Shown piece by piece: positions 53,101 through 62,011 of a stretch of DNA of 64,000 nucleotides. Source of the stretch: Hyaloraphidium curvatum (lineage: Eukaryota; Monoblepharomycota; Hyaloraphidiomycetes; Hyaloraphidiales; Hyaloraphidiaceae); contig JAIVFI010000006.1 of the NCBI GenBank assembly GCA_025558095.1, positions 744,001-808,000 on the forward strand, in the 5' to 3' direction. The notes below the pieces were generated by a model. The model had not been told where the DNA came from and made no database searches. It saw nothing but the letters and a program-made list of their open reading frames with translations. How positions within the stretch are numbered: position 1 is the first letter of the stretch; each line of letters starts with the position of its first letter. The translations under genes and the position numbers were made by a program.

Positions 53101-53166
53101 TTCCAACCCCGGGTCCGCGACGAGCACGTTGTTCAGCAGCCGGGGGGACGGCCCGGAGTTGGCCAT
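50137..53166 (-). CDS. Bacterial-type (fold I, inducible) Orn/Lys/Arg decarboxylase
   Basis: Three exons, 53166-52108, 52048-50827 and 50765-50137, give 969 aa. The PLP core shows SHYSWHTPGHSGGQAFLRTP, FVTNGTSTSNRVI, NCHKSVIQGMQTTGG (across intron 1), the cofactor aspartate in IHWDEAW (about D443) and the Schiff-base lysine in ATHSTHKLLAALSQAAMLHV (about K523). The C-terminal Orn/Lys/Arg domain follows (PYPPGIPVLMPGE). This is the layout of bacterial CadA/SpeF/AdiA enzymes, which turn basic amino acids into amines and CO2, and not the fold III ornithine decarboxylase usual in fungi. The N-terminal wing (residues 10-75) is followed by a disordered insert, and a second Ser/Pro-rich insert of about 45 residues precedes the lysine motif. 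Which substrate is used is not evident. Confidence 0.9.
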
Positions 53167-53384
53167 TTGAACGGGAATGGATTCGTAACAAATTCAGATA
53201 GGGGGGTTTGGCCCCCGCCGGGCCCGCACCGCACGGGGAGGGGAGAGGTCGGAAGATGGGACGCGTGACCGCTCGGGCCCGAAGCGCCTCGCCAAAGCAA
53301 GATGGGCAAGACCCCTGGCAACGATGATATTCGTAGAAGCTCTCATAATGAAGAATGATGCTTTCACTGCTACCAACATCCAAT

Positions 53385-54071
53385 TCACGCCTGCGGCCAG
53401 TTTTCCGCGATCCAACCGCGCGCCTCCCTGATCCACAACTTGCTCCCCGCCCTGGCCTCCACCAGCGCCGCCGCCTCCCCCAGCGCGATCTTCGCCTCGT
53501 CCTTGTCCTGCGCCAGGGAATGGTGCCGCCTCCCCAGGTTCCAGAAGTGGAACCGCGACCTGCACTCCGAGCCGTACTCGTCGGCGCCCTCGTCGTAGAC
53601 TGCGCCGTCCTCGTCCAGGATCCGCCTTCGAATGCGCAGCTCGGCGAGGGAGAAGCGCACCGTGCGGCCGTACAGTTCCGCAGAGGCCAGCGCGCAGAGG
53701 TGCCGCGAGGCGCGCGCGAGGGTGGCCAGGGCCGCGTGGTCCATGTGCTTCATGAGCTCGGGCCAGAGGTCCTCGGGCCAGCTCCCGATCGGCACCACCG
53801 ATTCCGCACCGCAGACGGCCGCGGCATCCGTCGTCACGGGCGCGTGTTTGACGGGGGGCGGCCACCGCGGCGAGTTGGCAAAGGGCAGGAAGCTTCCGTA
53901 CGGACCGATGCCTAGCAGCGAAAACATGCGCTTCTGGTGGTCGTCGACCTCGACCGCCGAATGCGCTGGGTCACCGTGGTGCCGGACCATGCGGCGGCGC
54001 GCGTCGCGGAGGAAGGCGAGCGCGGGGGGAGATAGCGCCGGGGTCGCGGACGAGGGCGCGTCGTGCGGCAT
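53385..54071 (-). CDS. F-box-like protein, 228 aa
   Basis: Single exon from the ATG at 54071 (the frame is open upstream to 54275 without protein-like character). Residues 98-140, VPIGSWPEDLWPELMKHMDH then AALATLARASRHLCALASAEL, match an F-box: a Pro start, hydrophobic helix and the L-x-x-A-S-R-x-L pattern. The rest is charged helix (RRRILDEDGAVYDEG, DKDEAKIALGEAAALVEARA) without a repeat domain. Probably an SCF adaptor; the match is weaker than for the F-box protein at 8.5 kb. Confidence 0.65.
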   Translation of the reverse strand: MPHDAPSSATPALSPPALAFLRDARRRMVRHHGDPAHSAVEVDDHQKRMFSLLGIGPYGSFLPFANSPRWPPPVKHAPVTTDAAAVCGAESVVPIGSWPEDLWPELMKHMDHAALATLARASRHLCALASAELYGRTVRFSLAELRIRRRILDEDGAVYDEGADEYGSECRSRFHFWNLGRRHHSLAQDKDEAKIALGEAAALVEARAGSKLWIREARGWIAENWPQA

Positions 54072-54405
54072 CGTCCGTGCAATGGAGGGGGTCTGCTTCG
54101 CGGAGCTTGCTCGTGAGGAACGCGTGGAATGACGCAGGGGGTGTTTGGAGCCCTTATCAGGGGCCGTCGAAGTTCTGGGAAAGGGTTCCACGGAGAATTC
54201 CGCGGTGACGTCAGGCGACCTGACCATCCCGGCTTGTGATTCCCGGACGGCCTTCCGGCATGACCCGCGTAGCAATCAAACGCGGAAGAATGAGAGACAT
54301 AGCTCTATGGTTCCGATATCGATGGTAGTCATACAAATGCAAGCACTTCCCGCGGCAGTTCCTATCTCTTCCTGTTTCCAAAGCCAACCGCGACGGCACG
54401 ATGGC
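54072..54405. other. Intergenic region, 334 bp
   Basis: Promoter of the F-box-like gene and 3' flank of the GH16 gene, both minus strand. Nothing else seen. Confidence 0.5.
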
Positions 54406-55705
54406 CTAGTAGCACGTCACGGTCACGTTCCTGATCGTCATGCCGAAGCCCTGCGACGCGTTGGGCTCCGTGAGCCACTGCGTGGCGCCGCCGGCCCACT
54501 CGCGGGTGCCGGGGGCGGAGAGGGCACCGCCGCCGTCCCAGATTCCGAACTGCAGGAATTGACGGGGTGATCAGCTTACGAGGCGGACCAGCAGCAGAAC
54601 AACAATGTACCTGGATGTTCGGGGGCTCGGTCGGGAACATGACCACCGCGGTGCCGTTGGGCATGATGAGGCGGTTGGCCGGGTCGGCGCGGTTCACGCG
54701 GTAGCACTCGCGGTCGTTGAGCAGGAACCGGATGCGGTCGCGGGTCCACTCGAAGTCGTACTTGACGAAGGTGTAGCGCAGGTTGGCCGGGTGCCGGCAG
54801 ATGCCGCCGCGGCCGTAGAAGCCGGGCGTGTCGGTCGGCACGCCGCCCTTGAACCAGTTGGTCCACACGCCGAACTCGCCCGTCTGGGTGGACCCCAGCG
54901 TCCACTCGAAGTCGATCTCGTCGTGGTTGGGCGACATGGTGATGAAGGCCAGGACCACGCCTGGGCCGTTGCGCGGGCCGGCGCGGAGGGTCGCCGACAC
55001 GCGGCCGTAGCCCCAGCGCCGGCGGTGGGTCAGCACGGCGCCGCGGCCGTGGTAGCCGCGGGTTCCGGTGGTCTCGCGGGTGGGCGGGCGCAGGAGGCGC
55101 ATGTTGACGGAGCCGTCGGGGTTGCGCTCCACGTTGCGGCCCAGGCCGTTCCACGTCGCCATCCACTCGGTCTCGGTCTCGTTGTACTCGTCCTCGAAGA
55201 TGGCAAGGGTGGGGGCGCTGAAGTCGGTGTAGACGCGGTTCTGGCACGGCAGGTCGATCGGCTTGCCCTTCGCGATCAGCTCGGGGCGCGCCGGGGCCGT
55301 CGAGACTGCCGCCTTCGTGGTCGTCTTCTTGGTGGTCGTCTTCTTGCGCTTTGTCGTCGTCTTCTTCCTCTTCGTCGTCGTCTTCTTCCGCTTGGCCGTC
55401 GTCTGGGGACGGGCAGCAGGGATAGCAGGGGAAGGGCACACCGACGGCGACGCGTTGGCAAAGACAACCCGAACGACGGCAACGGTCAGTGCCCATCGCG
55501 ATGCATGCGTGCCGGCAACAGGGCCGCGAACCTTCTTCAGCTGGCGCCTGGCGAGGTGGGGCCCATCCGCCGGCCCGCCGACGGCCGCCTCGGCGACCCC
55601 GACGTCCGCCGACTGCGCCGGCACCGCGAGCAGCGCCACCAACAAAATCAAAGCGGCGGCGACCAGCGCCGCGCCGAGCAGCCTCTTGCCCACCGCGCGC
55701 GACAT
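54406..55705 (-). CDS. Glycoside hydrolase family 16 protein (CRH/transglycosylase-like)
   Basis: Three exons, 55705-55532, 55402-54611 and 54549-54406, give 369 aa. Residues 11-30 (GAALVAAALILLVALLAVPA) are a signal anchor, making it a type II membrane or secreted protein. A lysine/threonine repeat (KRKKTTT, four units) links to the catalytic domain. That domain carries the GH16 active site NHDEIDFEWTLGS (E-x-D-x-E) near residue 232, with WGYGRVSATLRAG upstream and FGIWDGGGALSAPG then WAGGATQW downstream. The family cleaves or transfers beta-glucans, including chitin-glucan cross-linking in walls. The first intron (129 bases, donor GTTCGC) is inferred from its strong pyrimidine tract; without it the frame stays open. 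Confidence 0.82.
55310..55400 (-). repeat. Coding repeat for KRKKTTT
   Basis: Four near-copies of a 21-24 base unit (Lys/Arg-rich, then three Thr) in the GH16 linker, with silent differences between copies. Confidence 0.7.
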
Positions 55706-56352
55706 GGCAGGCAGCTCTGCGCGCCCCGGTCTCCCCGCCTCGCCCGCGTCCGCCCGGCGTCGCTGCCCGGTGCGCGGCCTCGGTGGCCCGCGAAGCGCTG
55801 CGATGCGGCGGCGGCGGCCGGCAGCGCTCGCTGATCAGGCGCAAAGGCAGGGGAAAAGTTCGGGTGCGAGGCGGAGCGGGCTGGGGTGGGACCTTCCCTT
55901 CTGGGGGATCCCTGCCCGCAGATCAACGCGATCGCGGGGCAGCGGGAGGCCATCGCGGGCCAAAAACCCGCCCGATGGACGTCTCAAGCTATGGTCATCA
56001 CGATTGCGGGGCCTGGCGGGGCGGCCGGCCCGAGAATGAAATGCCTGCGCTCCACCAGCTGGCAAGCGGCAGCTGCGGTTCGGCTGCGGCATGGCACTCC
56101 CCCCTCGAACCCTGGACCCTGGGTGGCGTTTCTCCCCCGAGAGCAGACAGATGTTCAGCAGAGCCGTCTTAAGAATTAATCTTGGCCTTGGACCGCTCCA
56201 ACGAGACAATTCAGTTGGCCTGGGCGGAATTTTCCGCGGGCTCCTCACAAGGCTTCTCAACCGTCGATCAAGACGCAGTTGCAGCTCTATACCATGGAGA
56301 AAAGAACAAGACGAATCTAGACCATTCCTTTGCTTTGTCCGCCCGCCCCAGC
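55706..56352. other. Intergenic region, 647 bp
   Basis: Promoter of the GH16 gene plus the 3' flank of the first YeeE-like gene. A long minus-strand open frame passes through but shows no domain. No repeat or RNA seen. Confidence 0.5.
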
Positions 56353-57874
56353 TCAGACAAAGTGCTTGAGCACCTGCGCCGTCAGGATTCCAGTGCCAAA
56401 CATGGATGCCACCGCGACGACCGAGTTGACCGAAAGCAGGGAAAACCCAGACAGACCTGAGACGAACGGCATCCGTCAGCTTCCGCGACACAGATGGTAG
56501 GCAGCAAACCCACCGTGGCCCGAAGTGCACCCCAGCGCCGTCCTGGATCCGAACCACAGCAGCACCCCCGCCAGCACCGGCTGCACCAGCGGGTTCGCCT
56601 TGGAAAGCACGATGCTCGGCGCCCCCACCCCCGCGCTCGTCAGCCCCTCCACGAGCCTCCTCGTCCCGCCGAGCTTCGCCGCCGCGTACGCTCCCGCGGC
56701 CATCATGGCGACGAACCCCCATCCCCCGACGACCGTGCGCACCGAGGCCACGGGCATCCACTTGGAGATCTCGGACTTGGAGTCGGCCAGGCCCAGCCGG
56801 TGGAAGAGGCGGCCGGCAGGGGCGATCAGGGAGAGGAACTGCGAGGTGGTGCCGAGGAAGGTGTCGCCGAAGAGGAGCATGGGCTGCAAGGAGTGGGATG
56901 TGATCGTTAGCATGCCGTTTCCGGGGGGAGCGAGAAGGAACGCACCATCTGCAGGCTGCCGATGAACATCCCGGCCGCGAGCGGATTCCAGGACTGCGCC
57001 TTGAGGGGTCCCAAAAGGCCGGTGATCGCCGCATCCTCGTAACGGTGGCTGTTCGGTCCGTAGACGTTGAGCGCCACCGCGGCTGTTCCGAGGGCCGCCG
57101 ATGAGACCAGGGCGAGCTTGGTGAAGTCCGTGTACCACGGAGCCGGTCCCTCGGCAGGCGGTGGCGCCTGCAGCGCCTTCTCTACCCTGTTCTCCACCGT
57201 CTTCCGCGAGGCGAACAGGGGCGGGAGCACCGTCCTCTCCGCGGCCGTGAACAGACTGACACCCAGCAGACCCCCCGCAAGTACCGCGCCCGTCCCGGGA
57301 ACCCCTGATCCGGCGGCGGCGAAAACCGTCCCGGGGCAGGCGCCGGCCAGCGACATGCCGGCGCCGAGGATGGCGGCGCCCGCGGCGGTCGAGGTCGAGC
57401 CGCGCTGGGAGCCGCGCTGCGTCTGGTAGCTGTCCTTGACCTTGCGGAAGTGGCGGCCCAGGAAGCGGAGCACCTGCCACTTGGATTCCTCGGGGACGGC
57501 GTTGAGGAGGCCGAAGAGGAGCTGCGAGGTCGAGACGGCCGAAAGGAACATACTCATCATGGTCATGTCGCGCAGGAGGAAGAGGTCTGCCGAGCCCGGG
57601 CATCAGATCCTCCCCCAATAGCATCGAATCATACGAGAGGCCCACCTTGGACGACTTTCGGCTCGAAGACTCTCCCCTTCTGGAGCGCGAACCCGAAGGC
57701 CATCGGGACGAACCCGGCCGAGACGAGGTACCGCACAAAGGCCTCCCAGTCGTCCGGGGCGGCCGCGGCCGACTGCGCCGCGGGGGCGGCGACCTGCTTG
57801 CCCGGCTGCGGGGTCGTTTCAGGGCCCATGGCGTGGCGGAGGTCGGATTCGGGTGCGTGCTGGACGGGTGCCAT
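56353..57874 (-). CDS. YeeE/YedE-family sulfur (thiosulfate) transporter, tandem copy 1
   Basis: Four exons, 57874-57646, 57586-56946, 56883-56514 and 56456-56353, give 447 aa. It is a polytopic membrane protein with the two cysteine signatures of the family: AGMSLAGACPGTVFAAAGSG in the first half and FGSRTALGCTSGHG in the second, the latter completed across the last intron as SGHGLSGFSLLSVNS. In bacterial TsuA, conserved cysteines relay thiosulfate through the pore; a similar role here is inference. The N-terminal 50 residues are polar. The 370- and 104-base last exons are the same length as in the neighbouring copy, showing tandem duplication. Confidence 0.83.
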
Positions 57875-58146
57875 TCCTGCGCAATTCCGGTGTGCGGAGG
57901 GTCGGGAGCGGTTCTTTGCCGGGCGGAAAGTGATCCGACGGGTCGCGTGCGTAGCGATGTGCGCTTTCTGTGGCTGGGAAGTGCTCTGCGCCGCGCGGCG
58001 GGGTGGTGGGGGTGTTTTGTCTAGGCGCTGACAAAGCAGCCCACTAAGCCGGTCCCTGAACACCGAAAGGACCGGCCCAGGGTTGCCACCATAGATTCTA
58101 TCTATTTCGCATTAGCCAGACAAAGGCAGTTCAAGCAGAAAGCTGG

Positions 58147-59615
58147 TTAGAGGACGGCGTTGAGCACTTGCGCTGTCAGGATGCCGGTGCCAAACATGGC
58201 AGCGACCGCCACGACCGAGTTGACGGAGAGGAGCGAGAATCCGGAGATACCTGCGACCAAATTGCGATGAGAAGACGCATATAATGCGACGTGCTGCGCC
58301 GGACCCACCGTGGCCAGAGGTGCACCCGAGCGCCGTCCTGGACCCGAACCAGATCATCATCCCCGCAAGCAACGGCTGCACAATCGGGTGATCCTTGAAC
58401 AGAAGGATCGACGGGCCGCCCACACCGCCTTCGAGAAGCCCGCGCACGCTCCCGTTGACCCCGCCGAGCCTCGAGGAGACGTAGGCGCCGGCTGTGAGCA
58501 TGGAGAGGAAGCCGAGGCCGCCAAAGAGCGTCTTGGAGCTCAAGAAGGGCGCCCAGCGGGTGACCTCGGACTTGGAGTCGGCGAGGCCGAGGGCGGCAAA
58601 TACAGGCTGGAAGGGCGCGAGGAGGGAGACCATCTGCGATGTGGTGCCCAGGAAGGTATCGCCGAGAATGACCATCGGCTGCAAAGCGTCGGATCAGCGC
58701 GGTTCCGAAATATCTCGAAGAAGTCGGACTCACGATCTGAAGGGTGCCGATCACAGCACCCGACACAATCGGGTTCCAGGCCGGGGCGCGAAGCGCATCC
58801 AGCAGGGAACGGATCGGGATTTCTGGATACGGGTGGCTATTCGGCAGGAAAAGGTTGAAGGCCAGTGCGGCAGCGCCGAGTACGGCCGAGGAGATGAAGG
58901 CCGCCTTGGCATAGCTCGTGCCCTCTCCCCAGACCGCTTTTTCGAACGCGGGTTCGGCAACCCTCCCCTTCTCGAAGAGCCCGGGGAGGACCGTCCTTTC
59001 CGCCGCCGTGAACAGGGTCAGCCCCGTCAGACCGCCGGCCAAGACGGTCCAGCTCCCCTTGACGCCCGAGCCCGCGGCTGCGTAAACCGTGCCGGGGCAA
59101 GCGCCGGCGAGGAGCATCCCGGCGCCGAGCACGGCGGCTCCTGCGGCAGCCGAAATGGTCCCGCGCTGCGAAGCACGATTGGTCTGGTAGGTGCTCTTTG
59201 TTTTGCGGAAGTGCTCCCCGAGCCAGCGGAACGTCGGGTTCGCCGAGTCGGCTGGAACCGATGACAGCAGAGCAAAGAGGAGCTGCGATGTCGAAACAGC
59301 CGACAAGAACATCGACATCATCGTGAAGTCCTTGAGCAGGAAGATGTCTGCGGCGGGCCACGGATCAGAGTCAGCGTCAGCACGTCCCCCGCGCCGGGCC
59401 AGTCCACCTTGGATAACTTTCGGCTCGAACACCCTCCCCTTCTGCAACGCAAGGCCGAACAGGAAGGGGACGGCGCCGCTTACGGCCAAGTGCCGGAGAA
59501 GCGACTCGGAGAGCAGTTCCGACTTGCGGACGCCGGCCGCGGGCAGGTCCGACAGTGTGTGCTGCAGCGCCGGGCTCTTACGGCCATCGGCGTCGATAGG
59601 CTTGTGATCCGGCAT
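58147..59615 (-). CDS. YeeE/YedE-family sulfur (thiosulfate) transporter, tandem copy 2
   Basis: Four exons, 59615-59408, 59347-58734, 58678-58309 and 58250-58147, give 431 aa. The layout is the same as copy 1 with introns at identical places: GRVFEPKVIQ then DIFLLKDFTMMSMFLSAVST, LLAGACPGTVYAAAGSG, LGDTFLGTTSQMVSLLAPF, FGSRTALGCTSGHG and ISGFSLLSVNSVVAVAAMF. The sequence differs from copy 1 throughout, so the duplication is not recent. The two genes lie in the same orientation with 272 bases between them. Sulfur-compound transport is inferred from the family. Confidence 0.83.
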
Positions 59616-59830
59616 TGCAGAGTGCTGCGATGCGCTCTCGGACACGCCCGGGGGGGTTCGGTGGGGGGGAAATGAGGAAACACGAGTGGCAAGGGCAGCG
59701 GGGGACCCGATCGCGCCATCTGGCACGCAGAGCCCCCGCATCGGGAAAGCTTGGCGCCGAGGTCCGTTTGGATGAACTCGAACCAAAGAATCAAGATCTA
59801 CATCGGCAAATTGACAGATTGTAGCGCATT

Positions 59831-61771
59831 TCACGAAAGCGCCCACAAGTAGGTGGCCCCGCCAACCCCAACCTCGACCCAATCGTCCACCTCCAACGCC
59901 TCCACCATGATCGGCTCCTCGTTGTCTCCGGCAAATTGTCCGTCCGAGTCCGACCCAAGCAGCATCCTGGTCCCGTACCCCGGCAGCCCGGACCTCCCCG
60001 CACCCTTGATCCCCCATTCCCAGGCCCGAACCTCGGCCGATGCCCTGGCCGCGCACCAGGAAAGCACCCTCGCCGCATCCGCCTTCCCCAGCCCTGCCAG
60101 TCGAGCGGCCTGAAGCGACACGTCCGGATCCGCCAACCCTCCCAGTCCCCGCACCGACAACCGGGCCCGCGCAAGGCGGAATACGGCCGCCAGGAACCCC
60201 GCGACCGCGAACATCCCTGCCCCAGGCTGCGCGCACGCCCATCCGGCCTCCTCCAGCCCGGCAAGAACCGCATCCGCAACCTTCTCCGCAGCCGCGTGCG
60301 CGCCGGATCCCACCCACGCGCCCAGCGCCTCCAGCCCCCGCACCTCGCCGGCTTCGACTTCCTCCCGGGGGGCGATGCTGACCTGCGCGCGGTGGAGCAG
60401 GCCCGCGGCGGCCTGCACCGCGGGGCGGGGAATGAGGAGGTACATCAGCGCCGTGCGGAGGAGCTGGGCGCGGTACGCGCGCTGGGGATCGGGAGGTCCT
60501 GCGTCGGCGGATTGGAGGAGGAGGAGGCGGGCGAGCAGGAGGGGGTCGGGTGCGGAAGGAATGTCACCGTCCGAAGCGATAGCGCATTCGCAGCAGAGGT
60601 CGAAGAGGAGGAGAACGCGGGCCGTGTGTGGCAGCGAGTTCCAGGTCTGCACCGCTGCCTCGCCGCCCTCCACCAGCGAATCCGAGACGTCGCGAAGCAA
60701 GGGGGGCGGCCTGGCAGGCCTCATCCAAGTGCTGGATGATTCGAAGCAGGGCACGCGCAGGGTTCGCGGCACCGTCACCCTGGGCGCAATCTGCAGGTCC
60801 AACGTGGTGGCGCGGTCGAAGATCAGGATGGCGAGCCAGATCCTTCGCCATTCCTCGGCCTCAATCCAGTCAGCGGTGTCGGCCATGTGTTCGGTGATAC
60901 CCATCTCGCCAAGCACACCAACGACAAGGGAGAAAATTCGCAGGCCCAGCGCGTTCTGTTTGCGGCCCTCAATCGTCTGCGCCCGCTCCCTCGCCAGCTC
61001 CGGGTAACCACACGAAGCGAGTCGCCGCCCTAGAGCGCTTACAGCATGGCTGGTTGATTGGGAAAACAACAGAACAAGGGCGGTTTGGACCGCGGTCCGC
61101 AGTTGGGAGAGGTCGGTGGCCATGAGGGCGGTGGGCAACGACTCGACCAGACGGGGCAGGAGTACGTCGCTCCAAGTACGGACGTCTGTGTCGGCCAACG
61201 AAAAGTTCGGGTGCGGCAAATCGCCCCGCGCTTCCAGTTTGGAAGCGGCGCACAGGAGCACCGCGGTCCTCAGTTCCTCGGGCAGGGAACCGAAAGAGGA
61301 GACCAGGGTCGGCAGGTGCAGGAGCGGGAATTCCGGTTGGATCTCGGTGCAGTACGTGAGGAGGAGGTGGGCCGAGAGCTCGGGTGTCAGGAGCGAGCCG
61401 GGGGAAATCGGGGTAGTGGGAGAGATGGTTCCCGACAACCCTGGCGACGACCCCGCTCCGATGGGCCTCGGTCCCGAGTCTGACGACGAGTCCAGCGGCG
61501 GGGTGCCTTCCGGTGGCGGTAGTGATCCCGACCCCTCGGACGACTTTTGCGCCCCGGGCCCCCTCGGTTTGGGGCCTCGCTTCGCGTGCTCGCGGCCCCA
61601 GTCACACTCGGTGCCCGTGCGGCGGCAGCGGCCGCAGACAGGCTTCTCGCCGTCGCATTTGTGCTTGACTGTTCTGCAATGCAGGCACGCCTTAGCCGTC
61701 AGCTGCGACGGCGGGTTACGGCGGCGTTTCGCGGGTTCGACTGCCGGTCCGCCGGCGCTGTTTCCGCGCAT
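59831..61771 (-). CDS. Zn2Cys6 transcription factor
   Basis: Single exon, 646 aa. Residues 25-58 hold a perfect binuclear zinc cluster, ACLHCRTVKHKCDGEKP and VCGRCRRTGTEC, with spacing C-x2-C-x6-C-x6-C-x2-C-x6-C, followed by a basic linker (KRGPKPRGPG). A disordered Ser/Pro region leads to a helical middle domain (HLLLTYCTEIQPEFPLLHLP onward) typical of the fungal-specific regulatory domain. Such factors bind CGG-containing sites in the nucleus. It lies directly upstream of the YeeE pair on the same strand, so a regulatory link is possible but unproven. Confidence 0.88.
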   Translation of the reverse strand: MRGNSAGGPAVEPAKRRRNPPSQLTAKACLHCRTVKHKCDGEKPVCGRCRRTGTECDWGREHAKRGPKPRGPGAQKSSEGSGSLPPPEGTPPLDSSSDSGPRPIGAGSSPGLSGTISPTTPISPGSLLTPELSAHLLLTYCTEIQPEFPLLHLPTLVSSFGSLPEELRTAVLLCAASKLEARGDLPHPNFSLADTDVRTWSDVLLPRLVESLPTALMATDLSQLRTAVQTALVLLFSQSTSHAVSALGRRLASCGYPELARERAQTIEGRKQNALGLRIFSLVVGVLGEMGITEHMADTADWIEAEEWRRIWLAILIFDRATTLDLQIAPRVTVPRTLRVPCFESSSTWMRPARPPPLLRDVSDSLVEGGEAAVQTWNSLPHTARVLLLFDLCCECAIASDGDIPSAPDPLLLARLLLLQSADAGPPDPQRAYRAQLLRTALMYLLIPRPAVQAAAGLLHRAQVSIAPREEVEAGEVRGLEALGAWVGSGAHAAAEKVADAVLAGLEEAGWACAQPGAGMFAVAGFLAAVFRLARARLSVRGLGGLADPDVSLQAARLAGLGKADAARVLSWCAARASAEVRAWEWGIKGAGRSGLPGYGTRMLLGSDSDGQFAGDNEEPIMVEALEVDDWVEVGVGGATYLWALS

Positions 61772-62011
61772 GGCGCCTGAGGGCGCTCGGGAATTGGTGA
61801 ATAGGAAAGCTAGGACGGCCTATTGGCCGACCCGGCGGGGATGCGCAAGGTGCTGAGCGAGAACCCGCACGGCCAGCGCAAGCGCCGCGGCGCTTGGCTC
61901 GATCGGCGATCAACCACCCCAGGCATAGCTACGACGGCAGAAGCCATCGACGATCTCTCTTTCATCTCTCCGAGCCACACTTAAGAGCTGTGCTTAGCAT
62001 CTGGCCAAAGA

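Noticed and set aside
55835-57034. 399-codon minus-strand open frame
   Set aside because: It overlaps the YeeE exons out of frame and the intergenic region; no family match and biased composition.
58176-60317. 713-codon minus-strand open frame as one protein
   Set aside because: It spans the YeeE copy 2 exons and the end of the transcription factor gene; only spliced parts match the family, so the long frame is fortuitous.
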